In this document: positions 17,494-26,298 of the stretch, piece by piece
How the letters are laid out: each line of letters opens with the position of its first letter
How positions within the stretch are numbered: position 1 is the first letter of the stretch
Program-made: the position numbers and the translations under genes
The notes under the pieces: generated by a model
Database searches by the model: none
Told to the model about the DNA's origin: nothing
What the model saw: only the letters and a program-made list of their open reading frames with translations
NCBI GenBank assembly: GCA_012522275.1
Contig: JAAYKU010000111.1
Span: forward strand, 1-32,481
Length of the DNA stretch: 32,481 nucleotides
DNA from: Smithella sp.
Lineage (GTDB): Bacteria > Desulfobacterota > Syntrophia > Syntrophales > Smithellaceae
Direction: 5' to 3'

Positions 17494-18081
17494 ATGAGGG
17501 TTATCTTCGCCCGGTCCGTACTGCTTATTGCCGTGCTGAGCATCATCGCGTGCGGCGGGTTACGCTATTCACAGCTGGATCCGGCGGCCGGAGAGTATCA
17601 TCCCGGGCGAATCGCCGTTTTCCCGGCGGACGTCGGGCCTCATAAAGAAGCGAGCCCCGCCATAGAGCAGGTTGTTGCCGATGTGCTGGTCGAAAAAAAA
17701 TGGTTCAAAAATGTTATCGATGCGGCCGCTCTGAACAGACAGATCAGCACAAATGAAGAACTCGGCAAAGCCGTGTCTGATTACTTATCCAAGCTGCAGA
17801 CACTCAACTATTCCGACCCGGCCTTGAGCAAAAAAATAGGTGAGCTGATTGAAGCGGATGCTTTTTTACTTGTTGCGGTTGACTACTGGAGTTATTATAT
17901 TAAAAAAGACAACAATTTGGGCAAGGTGAGCCTCGGTTTGCGGCTGATTGACGCGCCGACCGGCAAAACCATGTGGAAAGCCGGGCATGACAAAGAAGAG
18001 ACCTATACTTTTTTCAGGCCGGAGCTTGCCGGCATTGCCCGGGCGGTTGTAAAAACCATGGTCCGGGAAATGCCCCGCTGA
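17494..18081 (+). CDS. Putative lipoprotein (GNA1162/DUF799-like)
   Basis: Lipobox 'LLIAVLSIIACGG'; 'RIAVFPADVGPHKEASPAIEQVVADVLVEKKWFKNVID...ADAFLLVAVDYWSYYI...LIDAPTGKTMWKAGHDKEETY'. Confidence 0.75.
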   Translation: MRVIFARSVLLIAVLSIIACGGLRYSQLDPAAGEYHPGRIAVFPADVGPHKEASPAIEQVVADVLVEKKWFKNVIDAAALNRQISTNEELGKAVSDYLSKLQTLNYSDPALSKKIGELIEADAFLLVAVDYWSYYIKKDNNLGKVSLGLRLIDAPTGKTMWKAGHDKEETYTFFRPELAGIARAVVKTMVREMPR

Positions 18082-18131
18082 CCGGAGCGACAGCGATAAC
18101 TATTGTATGAATTAAAGAAATGGAGATAATC

Positions 18132-18353
18132 ATGAAAGAAGAAGTTCAAAAAGCGATAGAAAAAGTCCGGCCGGGACTGCAGGCCGACGGAGGCGATGTG
18201 GAACTGGTTGACGTAACCGATGACGGAGTAGTCAAGGTAAAACTTACCGGCGCCTGCCACGGCTGCCCGATGTCTCAGATGACTCTGAAGATGGGCATCG
18301 AAAAAATTGTCAAGCAGCAGGTTCCCTCCGTGAAAGAAGTAGTGTCCGTATAG
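18132..18353 (+). CDS. NifU C-terminal-domain (Fe-S scaffold) protein
   Basis: 'VQKAIEKVRPGLQADGGDVELVDVTDDGVVKVKLTGACHGCPMSQMTLKMGIEKIVKQQVPSVKEV' with CxxC (ACHGCP). Start at MKEEVQ. Confidence 0.95.
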   Translation: MKEEVQKAIEKVRPGLQADGGDVELVDVTDDGVVKVKLTGACHGCPMSQMTLKMGIEKIVKQQVPSVKEVVSV

Positions 18354-18389
18354 GACCGGCGTCAGACCGGAAAGACGTTAACATTTTGA

Positions 18390-18590
<201 letters not shown>

Positions 18591-18616
18591 AAAGAAATTT
18601 GAAAAAACTTTTTGCC

Positions 18617-18661
18617 GGGGAAAAGTCCGTTTGACACGGCGGATTTTTCCCCTGCTTTTTT
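18617..18661 (+). terminator. Rho-independent terminator after ferredoxin
   Basis: GGGGAAAAGTCCG ... CGGATTTTTCCCC stem followed by TGCTTTTTT. Confidence 0.8.
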
Positions 18662-18739
18662 ATTACTTAGAAAAAACCGGTACAGATGAAATTTTTTTAT
18701 CAGAATCTTCAATCCTGTATTACCGAGGGAATATAACTC

Positions 18740-19399
18740 ATGGGCGGGTTTATCACTTTTGAAGGGATTGAGGGCTCCGGCAAATCCACGCACATGGGAC
18801 TGCTGGCCTTGCACCTGAAGGACGCAAAGATACCCGCGGTGATCACGCAGGAGCCTTCGGGAACAGCAATTGGCCGCAAAATCGGAGACATCCTTTTTAA
18901 CCGCAGTCATCAGGGCATGTTTGCCGAAACGGAGCTCCTTTTGTTTTGCGCCGCCCGCGCCCAGCATGTGCGGGAAATCATTTTGCCGGCGCTCGAGGCA
19001 GACAAATATGTTGTGTGCGACAGGTTCTCCGACGCGACTTTTGCCTACCAGGCCTGTGGCCGGGGCCTCGATGCGGCTTTCATCAAAACGATGAACGATT
19101 ACTGCGCGCCGGGGCTCAAACCGGATTTGACCCTCCTGTTCGATTTGCAGGTGGAAACCGGGCTGCAAAGGGCGGCCGGCCGCGACGCAAAGCTTGCGGA
19201 CCCTGCCGCAGCCGATCGGTTTGAAAGGGAAAAGATTGACTTCCATCACCGCGTACGCGACGGCTACGAGCGCCTGAGACAGGCAGAACCGGAGCGCTTC
19301 CGTGTCATCGACGCCTCGCGGACGGTGGAGCTTGTCGCCGCAGATGTCCGCCGGCTGGTCATGGATTTTATCAAAAACGGAAAACGCTCCGGCCGGTAA
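18740..19399 (+). CDS. tmk: Thymidylate kinase
   Basis: 'MGGFITFEGIEGSGKSTHMGLLALHL' P-loop; 'VVCDRFSDATFAYQACGRGLD'; 'TLLFDLQVETGLQRA'. Confidence 0.96.
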   Translation: MGGFITFEGIEGSGKSTHMGLLALHLKDAKIPAVITQEPSGTAIGRKIGDILFNRSHQGMFAETELLLFCAARAQHVREIILPALEADKYVVCDRFSDATFAYQACGRGLDAAFIKTMNDYCAPGLKPDLTLLFDLQVETGLQRAAGRDAKLADPAAADRFEREKIDFHHRVRDGYERLRQAEPERFRVIDASRTVELVAADVRRLVMDFIKNGKRSGR

Positions 19400-19411
19400 T
19401 TTCATTTTCTT

Positions 19412-20392
19412 ATGTCTTTTAAAAATATTTACGGTCATTTCCGGCAGATCGGAATGCTGCAAAAGGCGATCGCTTCGCGGCGGGTCGGGCATTCCTACAT
19501 CTTCAGCGGCATCAACGGCATCGGAAAAAAAGTAGTCGCGCTCGCCTTCGCCTGCGCCTTGAACTGCGATGAGCCGGATGCCGCAGGCGACGCCTGCGGC
19601 AAGTGCGCTTCATGCCTCAAAATAAGCCGCGGCAGCCATCCGGACATACACCTTCTGGCGTCAGACACGCAATTTATAAGGATTGACGCTATCCGCCATA
19701 TTCAGCAGCAGATGACCTTCAGGCCGCTGGAGGGAAAAAAGCGCGTCTTTATCATCGACGACGCGGACAAGATGAATGAACAGGCAGCCAACGCTCTGTT
19801 AAAAACTCTGGAGGAACCGTCGGCCGGCAACATCATCATCCTGGTGAGCTCGCGCCCCAACTGGATGCCGCTGACCATCCTTTCGCGCTGCCGTCAGGTG
19901 CGCTTCCATCCCCTGCCGGCCGAAACCGTTGCGCGCTGGCTGGTTGAGCAGGGAAAAACCGACCCGGCCAGAGCGCACCTGCTGGCCTCTCTTTCCGGCG
20001 GCTCGATCAGCCAGGCCCTGGAGCTCGACGCCGAGGAAATGACCGCCTTTCGCGCCGATCTCGGCCGGCTTTTATCCGGCGCGAGCGCCCGCGAGCCGAT
20101 GAGCCTGCTTACCCTTTCGGCTTTCCTGGGCCAAGATAAAAAGGAAATCCGGCAGGGATTGAAAATCGTCAATACATATTTTCGTGATGCTCTGGTCTAT
20201 AAAGAAACAGCCAACCCCTCCATGATCATCAACGCCCACGACCTGCCGTGCGTGGCTTCGCTGGCACAGCGCCTGACCGGCGAGCAGATTCTTGCCAATA
20301 TCGCCCTGGTCGAACGCTCGACACAGATGATCGACATGAACGTGAACAAATCGTTGACATTGGAGACAATGGCATTTAAGCTCTCAATATGA
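19412..20392 (+). CDS. holB: DNA polymerase III subunit delta'
   Basis: 'GHFRQIGMLQKAIASRRVGHSYIFSGINGIGKKVVALAFACALNC...CGKCASC', 'RVFIIDDADKMNEQAANALLKTLEEPSAGNIIILVSSRPNWMPLTILSRCRQVRF'. Confidence 0.95.
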   Translation: MSFKNIYGHFRQIGMLQKAIASRRVGHSYIFSGINGIGKKVVALAFACALNCDEPDAAGDACGKCASCLKISRGSHPDIHLLASDTQFIRIDAIRHIQQQMTFRPLEGKKRVFIIDDADKMNEQAANALLKTLEEPSAGNIIILVSSRPNWMPLTILSRCRQVRFHPLPAETVARWLVEQGKTDPARAHLLASLSGGSISQALELDAEEMTAFRADLGRLLSGASAREPMSLLTLSAFLGQDKKEIRQGLKIVNTYFRDALVYKETANPSMIINAHDLPCVASLAQRLTGEQILANIALVERSTQMIDMNVNKSLTLETMAFKLSI

Positions 20393-20414
20393 AAATTGAA
20401 ACGGACCTGCAAAA

Positions 20415-21176
20415 GTGCTGACCAATATTATCGGTGTAAAATTTAAAAAGGAAGGCAGGATATACAGCTTTGATGCCTGCGACCATATCCTGCATAAAAA
20501 CGACGAGGTGCTCGTCAGCACGGACAACGGCGTCGCCCTGGGTGTGGTCGTCACGGACGTTTCGCGATGCACGCCGGAACGGCTTCCCGCCAATCTGAAA
20601 AAAGTGCTGCGCAAAGTGACTGTCGATGACCTGCGCGTCCGTGAAGAGCTGGAAATACTGGAAAAGGACGCAAAACAATATTGCATTGAAAAAATTCGGG
20701 AAAAAAGCCTGTCCATGAAGCTCATCACGGTGGAGTTGTTTTTCGACCGGAGCAAAATGATTTTTTACTTTACCGCAGACGCCCGGGTGGACTTTCGTGA
20801 ACTGGTCAAAGACCTGGTCGCCAGATTCAAAACCAGAATCGAACTCAAACAAATCGGCGCACGCCAGGAAACGAGAATTGTCAAGGGGCTGGCTGTCTGC
20901 GGCAGGCCCGTCTGCTGTGCCGGTGTCTTGCAAAACCTGGACAGGGTTACGGTAAAAATGGCCAAGGATCAGAGCATGTCGCTCAATCCGGAAAAAATAT
21001 CCGGCCTTTGCGGAAGGTTGATGTGCTGCCTTTCCTTCGAGCATGCAGTTTATGCCGAAGCTAAAAAAACCGGCCGGGAGGCAAGATCCGCACAGCCCCG
21101 TGAGGGCATGCCCGGACCGGCAGAGCACAAAACCGGCCAGTCGCAACAGGCAGGCAAAAAACGTCCCGACGCATGA
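20415..21176 (+). CDS. PSP1 C-terminal-domain protein (RicT/YaaT-like)
   Basis: 'NIIGVKFKKEGRIYSFDA', 'VKGLAVCGRPVCCAGVLQNLDRVTVKMAKDQSMSLNPEKISGLCGRLMCCLSFEH' (PSP1 cysteine motifs). GTG start. Located between holB and metG. Confidence 0.92.
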   Translation: MLTNIIGVKFKKEGRIYSFDACDHILHKNDEVLVSTDNGVALGVVVTDVSRCTPERLPANLKKVLRKVTVDDLRVREELEILEKDAKQYCIEKIREKSLSMKLITVELFFDRSKMIFYFTADARVDFRELVKDLVARFKTRIELKQIGARQETRIVKGLAVCGRPVCCAGVLQNLDRVTVKMAKDQSMSLNPEKISGLCGRLMCCLSFEHAVYAEAKKTGREARSAQPREGMPGPAEHKTGQSQQAGKKRPDA

Positions 21177-21192
21177 GGAGCAGTAAATAATC

Positions 21193-23088
21193 ATGAGTGA
21201 ACCATTTTACATTACAACCCCCATTTATTACGTTAACGCATCACCCCACATCGGGCATGCCTACACCACCATTGTGGCGGATGTTTTGGCGCGTTGGGCG
21301 CGCATGACGGGACGGGAAACGTTTTTTGTCACCGGGACTGACGAACACGGCGACAAAATCGCCGAGGCAGCCAGACAGGCGCAAATCACGCCCAAGGCCT
21401 ACGCGGACCGGATCAGCTCGCAGTTTCGCCAGCTTTGGCCGGAGCTGGCGATCACCAACGATTACTTTATCCGCACCACCGATGCGCATCATATCGACAC
21501 GGTGCGCCGGATACTGCAGAAAGTTTATGACACGGGCGACATCTATTTCGGCTCGTATGAGGGCTTTTACTGTGTCGGCTGTGAGCGCTTCTACACTGAA
21601 AAGGAGCTGGTGGAGGGCAAGTGTCCCGATCATCAGACGGTCCCGGAGTACCGCAAGGAAAGCAACTATTTTTTCCGGATGAGCAAATATCAGGACTGGC
21701 TTGTCGGTCACATCAGGCAAAACCCGGAATTTATCCGTCCCGAGCGCTACCGCAACGAGGTGCTGGGCTTTCTGCGCGAGCCGCTGGAGGATTTGTGCAT
21801 CTCGCGGCCCAAGACGAGGCTGGAATGGGGCATCACACTGCCGTTTGATGAAAAATATGTAACCTATGTATGGTTCGACGCCCTGATCAATTACGTGACG
21901 GCCGTCGGTTATCCCGACGGGGCGAATTTCGAAAAATTCTGGCCGCAGGCCCAGCATCTGATCGCCAAGGACATTCTCAAACCGCACGGTATCTACTGGC
22001 CGACCATGCTCAAGGCGGCGGGAATCGAGCCCTATCAGCACCTCAACGTCCACGGTTACTGGAACATGGAGCAGGGGAAAATGTCCAAAAGCCTCGGCAA
22101 TGTCGTACGCCCGCTCGATTTGAAAGATAAGTACGGCCTGGACGCCTTCCGCTACTTTCTGCTGCGCGATATGGTTTTCGGCCTGGACTCCACGTTTTCC
22201 GAAGATGCGTTTGTGGCAAGGCTAAACTCGGACCTGGCCAACGATCTGGGCAATCTGGTGAGCCGCACCGTGACCATGGCCATAAAATATTGCGACGGGA
22301 AAACTCCCGCTCCGCCGGCGCCAGATATGGAAAACAGGCTGCCGGAGCTGGCGCAAAAAACAGTTACGGAAGTGGAAACCTGCTTCGCCGAAATGTCGCT
22401 GCACAGGGCGCTGGCGTCCGTCTGGGAGCTGATCGGCTATGCCAACAAATATATTGTGGAGACCGAACCCTGGGCACTGGCCAAAGACCCGGCCAGTCAT
22501 GACAGGCTCGTCGCCATCATGTACCGTCTGCTGGAAGCGCTGCGCTGTGTGGCGATTCTGGTTTCACCGTTCATGCCGCAGGCGGCGGTGAAAATTCTGC
22601 AGACGATCGGTCTGGATCCAAACAGCAGGTATGACCTGGAAACCATCCGCTGCAATGACCCCCTTCCCGCGGGCTCGCCTTTGCAGCGCACCGAGGCTCT
22701 TTTCCCGCGCGTTGCGGTGAAAAAAGAAGCTGTGCCGGCCCAGGCAGATCCTTTGACGGACATCAAACCCCAAATCAGCTACGAGGAATTCTCGAAAGTG
22801 GACCTGCGCGTGGCAAAGATTGTCTCGGCTGAACGTGTGCCCAAATCCAATAAGCTGATCAAGCTCGGCATTGATATGGGCGACAAACGTACCATCGTGG
22901 CCGGCATCGGCCAGGACTACCGGCCGGAAGAGCTCATCGGGAAATCCATTGTAGTCGTGGCGAACCTCCAGCCGGCTAAACTGATGGGGGTGGAATCTCA
23001 CGGGATGCTGCTGGCGACAGATACTGCCGCCGGCCTTACGCTTATCGGATTTGACCGCGAGCCTGCGGCGGGAGCCAAAGTCCGCTAG
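21193..23088 (+). CDS. metG: Methionyl-tRNA synthetase
   Basis: 'FYITTPIYYVNASPHIGHAYTTIVADVLARWARMTG', 'GTDEHGDKI', 'KMSKSLGNVV', C-terminal tRNA-binding domain 'ISYEEFSKVDLRVAKIVSAERVPKSNKLIKL'. Confidence 0.98.
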   Translation: MSEPFYITTPIYYVNASPHIGHAYTTIVADVLARWARMTGRETFFVTGTDEHGDKIAEAARQAQITPKAYADRISSQFRQLWPELAITNDYFIRTTDAHHIDTVRRILQKVYDTGDIYFGSYEGFYCVGCERFYTEKELVEGKCPDHQTVPEYRKESNYFFRMSKYQDWLVGHIRQNPEFIRPERYRNEVLGFLREPLEDLCISRPKTRLEWGITLPFDEKYVTYVWFDALINYVTAVGYPDGANFEKFWPQAQHLIAKDILKPHGIYWPTMLKAAGIEPYQHLNVHGYWNMEQGKMSKSLGNVVRPLDLKDKYGLDAFRYFLLRDMVFGLDSTFSEDAFVARLNSDLANDLGNLVSRTVTMAIKYCDGKTPAPPAPDMENRLPELAQKTVTEVETCFAEMSLHRALASVWELIGYANKYIVETEPWALAKDPASHDRLVAIMYRLLEALRCVAILVSPFMPQAAVKILQTIGLDPNSRYDLETIRCNDPLPAGSPLQRTEALFPRVAVKKEAVPAQADPLTDIKPQISYEEFSKVDLRVAKIVSAERVPKSNKLIKLGIDMGDKRTIVAGIGQDYRPEELIGKSIVVVANLQPAKLMGVESHGMLLATDTAAGLTLIGFDREPAAGAKVR

Positions 23089-23121
23089 ACTCAAATAAGC
23101 GGACGGCCCGCTACATTGGCT

Positions 23122-23817
23122 TTATTCAGCCAGGAGCTTTTCGAGCGCCGGCTGGTCGAAGCCCGGCACGACTTTTCCTTTAATGTAAAACAGCGGCGTC
23201 GCCTGCACACGGGCCCGGGAACTTGCCTGCTGATGAGCCTGTTCAAGATCGTCGGCCGCCTTGTCGGCACATAAGTTAAATTCCGCGTTTGTGTCGAGCT
23301 TCCCGCTCATCACATCCTCATAGGCTTGCGCGCGATCTTTCGAACAGATGATATGGCGTATTTTTTTTGCCGAATTCTCGGACAGAGGATGGAAAAAAAC
23401 GTATTTTGTGACATCATTTTTTCTGTGCCGGAAAAAATTAAAAGCCATGCGGCAGTAGTAGCAGTTCGGATCGATAAATTCCACGACCTGCGTTTTGCCG
23501 CTGCCGATTATCACCGCTTTGTCCAGGGGTAGATTTTTCATGCCGGCCGCCATTTTGTCGGCCATGCTTTCCTGGGTCAGATTCCGGTTGTCTTTGGAAA
23601 TCATACTTCCCAACAGAATCACATCCCCTTCCGGCAGATAATAATACACGCGACGCCCATCGTATACTTCATACACGCCTTTTGTGGATGTCTCGTCAAA
23701 AGACTCAAACTGATGCCTGGGAAAGCTCTTTTTGAACTGCTCTTCCGGCGTTGTTTTCTGCATGGACGAACAGGCGGCCAAAAGCGCCAAAAGGGCAAAT
23801 AAAATAATCTTTTTCAC
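23122..23817 (-). CDS. DsbC-like thiol:disulfide interchange lipoprotein
   Basis: Lipobox 'LFALLALLAACSS'; thioredoxin-fold active site 'VEFIDPNCYYCRMAFNFF'; C-terminal 'ATPLFYIKGKVVPGFDQPALEKLL'. Confidence 0.88.
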   Translation of the reverse strand: MKKIILFALLALLAACSSMQKTTPEEQFKKSFPRHQFESFDETSTKGVYEVYDGRRVYYYLPEGDVILLGSMISKDNRNLTQESMADKMAAGMKNLPLDKAVIIGSGKTQVVEFIDPNCYYCRMAFNFFRHRKNDVTKYVFFHPLSENSAKKIRHIICSKDRAQAYEDVMSGKLDTNAEFNLCADKAADDLEQAHQQASSRARVQATPLFYIKGKVVPGFDQPALEKLLAE

Positions 23818-23989
23818 AAGGCGGCTCCTTTGTGGAAATCGGCAAAATCACATCTGAATCAAACATGTTGGACGGCCACGCACTATCAGAATCAGTCGCT
23901 GAACGCAAAACTTATTTTCAGTATTGCCGCTCATCCGGACGAGCCGGACAGGCGGATTTTCATACAGGGGGCCGTTATAAGAAGAGCTG

Positions 23990-24030
23990 AAAAAATTGCC
24001 ATCAGGCCGCTACGGCGGCGGCCCGATGGC
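23990..24030 (-). terminator. Minus-strand terminator downstream of tRNA-Sec
   Basis: Minus strand: GCCATCGGGCCGCCGCCGTAGCGGCCTGATGGC followed by AATTTTTTC. Confidence 0.75.
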
Positions 24031-24061
24031 AGACTATGATATATTGATATTATTAGTAAAT

Positions 24062-24159
24062 TGGCGGAAGTGCATGGGAATCGAACCCACCTGGGACGGT
24101 TTTAGCGCCCCACACCGGATTTGAAGTCCGGGAGGCCCACCAGTGACCTTGGCACTTCC
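24062..24159 (-). tRNA. selC: tRNA-Sec (anticodon TCA), encoded 3' CCA
   Basis: Minus strand: GGAAGTGCCAAGGTCACTGGTGGGCCTCCCGGACTTCAAATCCGGTGTGGGGCGCTAAAACCGTCCCAGGTGGGTTCGAATCCCATGCACTTCCGCCA. 8-bp acceptor (GGAAGTGC/GCACTTCC), CTTCAAA anticodon loop, long variable arm. Confidence 0.97.
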
Positions 24160-24229
24160 TTAGGGAAGCAAACAGCTAGCCTTTAACTTGAAACCGGAGT
24201 GCCTGTCAACAAACAAATGGCGGCAAAGA

Positions 24230-24580
24230 TCACCCGATGAGGTCAAGCAGCGTCTGCTGCATTTTATCAGCTGTTTTTATAGAAAGGATGTTCGCCTCGA
24301 AAGCATAGCGGATGACGATCTGGTCGACGAACTCATGGGCCAGCCCCACGTTGGAGCCTTCCAGCTCTGCGCCGGTTTTCTCATTGACTCCATACACCGC
24401 GCCCGGTGTGTTTATCTGCTCAATTTTCACGCGGATGCCGCCTTGAGGCTCCTGTTGCATGTGGACGCGACTTTTTTTGAACCCGTCCGTGTTGACATTG
24501 GCGATGTTATGGGCGTGGACATCCATCTTGACGCCCAGCGCCCGCAGAGCGGACAAAGCGGTATTGAATGCTGTGGACAT
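24230..24580 (-). CDS. Minimal flagellar basal-body rod-like protein (FlgG/FlgC family N- and C-terminal motifs)
   Basis: 'LSALRALGVKMDVHAHNIANVNTDGFKKSR' (rod N-terminal) plus 'EGSNVGLAHEFVDQIVIRYAFEANILSIKTADKMQQTLLDL' (rod/hook C-terminal). ATG 24580 with GGGAGG SD. Confidence 0.85.
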   Translation of the reverse strand: MSTAFNTALSALRALGVKMDVHAHNIANVNTDGFKKSRVHMQQEPQGGIRVKIEQINTPGAVYGVNEKTGAELEGSNVGLAHEFVDQIVIRYAFEANILSIKTADKMQQTLLDLIG

Positions 24581-24637
24581 AATTGCCTCCCCGTGTTCAC
24601 AGTTATCCATCGGAATAACCGAAGAAAAACTTGAGTC

Positions 24638-25252
24638 TCAGGCCAGTTCTAGTAAATCCTCAGGATTATCAAACAGATAGTCAGGGCGTGCGGCAAGCAT
24701 TTTTTCCCTGCTGTGCCAGCCCCAGGTGATCCCTACGGTTTTTATGCCTGCGGCGCGGCCCTCACTGATGTCGCCGGCCGTGTCGCCGATGTAGTAGATG
24801 TCTTTCAGGTCTGCACAGTATTTATCGATGATGTACAGGATTTTGTCCTTCTTGCTCAGCATGAAATCGGAGCCGAGCACCTCGTCGAAAATACCGTCGA
24901 GCCCGTACAGGTTCAGCGCTTCTTTGATCGTCGGCGTGTCATTGGAGGAGATGACGACCATGGGGTGATTTTTTTTAAGCTCCCTGAGCACCGGCCCGAC
25001 CGGGGCAAAAGGACGCATGTCCGCATAGTTGATTCCGGCCAGAATGTCGATGGAGGCGCTCATGAATCTGTCCAGGTCAACGCCTTTTTCCACGAGGGAT
25101 TCGTAAAAATTGCCGTCAAAGAGCTCCAGAAACTCCTCCCGTCCGCGTGACAGGGGCTGACCGATCACATTGAGACAGTCGGTGACTGTTTTTTCATAAA
25201 CGTCGAGCGAATCAACGATCACACCGTCAAAATCAAAAAGAAACAGCTTCAT
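24638..25252 (-). CDS. HAD-superfamily hydrolase (phosphoglycolate phosphatase-like)
   Basis: '[23 protein letters not shown]', 'MVVISSNDTPTIKEALNLYGLDGIFDEVLGSDF', 'YYIGDTAGDISEGRAAGIKTVGITWGWHS'. ATGA overlap with the mtnA stop. Confidence 0.92.
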   Translation of the reverse strand: MKLFLFDFDGVIVDSLDVYEKTVTDCLNVIGQPLSRGREEFLELFDGNFYESLVEKGVDLDRFMSASIDILAGINYADMRPFAPVGPVLRELKKNHPMVVISSNDTPTIKEALNLYGLDGIFDEVLGSDFMLSKKDKILYIIDKYCADLKDIYYIGDTAGDISEGRAAGIKTVGITWGWHSREKMLAARPDYLFDNPEDLLELA

Positions 25253-26298
25253 TTGTTTTTATCTCCCTTGCTCAGGCGGCCGATCCTGCGCGCGTCCGGT
25301 TTGGCAATCACGCCTTTTTCCGTAATAATGGCTGCAATAAGTGAAGCAGGCGTAACATCAAAGGCGGGGTTGTATACCTGCATGCCCTTCGGCGCCACGA
25401 CCGTGTCGCGAAAGCCTGTAACCTCGGCGGCCGCCCGCTCCTCAATGGGAATTTCCGCCCCGGTTTTCATGGAAAAATCAAATGTGGAAACAGGCGCGGC
25501 CACATAAAAGGGAACACCGTGCGCCGCCGCGAGCACTGCCAGCGAATAAGTGCCGATTTTGTTGGCCGTATCCCCGTTGGCGGCGATACGATCCGCGCCG
25601 ACGATAATCTTGTCTATCCGCCCCTGCTGCATCAGAAAACCGGCCATGCTGTCTGTAATCAGTGTGGCAGGGATTTTTTCTTTTTTCAGCTCCCACGCGG
25701 TCAGCCTGGCGCCTTGCAGCACCGGTCTGGTTTCATCCACAAAAACCGAAATTTTTTTCCCCGCCTCCCGGGCGGCATAAATCACGCCCAGCGCCGTGCC
25801 GTAGCCGGCGGTGGCCAGCGCCCCCGCGTTGCAGTGCGTCAGCAGCGAGTCCCCGTCGTCGATCAGGGCGCATCCTTCCCGTCCGATGCGTCTGTTGATT
25901 TCAATATCCTCGGCACAGATGCGCCTGGCTTCGGCCAGCAGACCCCGCGCGGGATTTTTCGACCCGGCTGCCTGGAGTGCGGCCAGTGTTTCTTTCATGC
26001 GCTCCAGTGCCCAGAAAAGATTACGGGCCGTCGGACGGGAGGCGGCAATTTCCGCGCAGATGCCGTTGAACTTCCCGGCGAATTCTTCCGGCGGCAAACC
26101 ACTGAGCCCCTGCGCGCCCTGGGCCGCAGCAAGGGCGGCTGCCACGCCGATGGCCGGCGCGCCGCGCACGGTCAAATCCCTGATTGCAGCGATCACTTCA
26201 TGGTAGCAGGTGCATACGACGCGCCTGTATTGTTGCGGCAGGGCGTTTTGATCGATCAGCACAACTGCGTTGTCTCTCCATAAAACCGGTCTAATCAT
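25249..26298 (-). CDS. mtnA: S-methyl-5-thioribose-1-phosphate isomerase
   Basis: '[22 protein letters not shown]', '[25 protein letters not shown]', '[18 protein letters not shown]', '[39 protein letters not shown]'. Confidence 0.95.
   Translation of the reverse strand: MIRPVLWRDNAVVLIDQNALPQQYRRVVCTCYHEVIAAIRDLTVRGAPAIGVAAALAAAQGAQGLSGLPPEEFAGKFNGICAEIAASRPTARNLFWALERMKETLAALQAAGSKNPARGLLAEARRICAEDIEINRRIGREGCALIDDGDSLLTHCNAGALATAGYGTALGVIYAAREAGKKISVFVDETRPVLQGARLTAWELKKEKIPATLITDSMAGFLMQQGRIDKIIVGADRIAANGDTANKIGTYSLAVLAAAHGVPFYVAAPVSTFDFSMKTGAEIPIEERAAAEVTGFRDTVVAPKGMQVYNPAFDVTPASLIAAIITEKGVIAKPDARRIGRLSKGDKNK

Noticed and set aside
20376-21194. 272-aa minus-strand ORF opposite the PSP1 gene
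   Set aside because: Shadow ORF covering almost exactly the PSP1-domain CDS; no recognisable domain.
21241-22053. 270-aa minus-strand ORF opposite metG
   Set aside because: Antisense to conserved metG catalytic core.
23089-23121. Short inverted repeat AGCGGACGGCCCGCT between metG and the DsbC-like gene as a terminator
   Set aside because: Stem too short (5 bp) and no T tract; not supportable.
23818-24230. selC as an integration site for a genomic island
   Set aside because: No integrase, no obvious direct repeat of the tRNA 3' end nearby, and flanking genes are housekeeping or ordinary.
25519-26283. 254-aa plus-strand ORF opposite mtnA
   Set aside because: Antisense shadow; arginine/glutamine-rich low-information translation.
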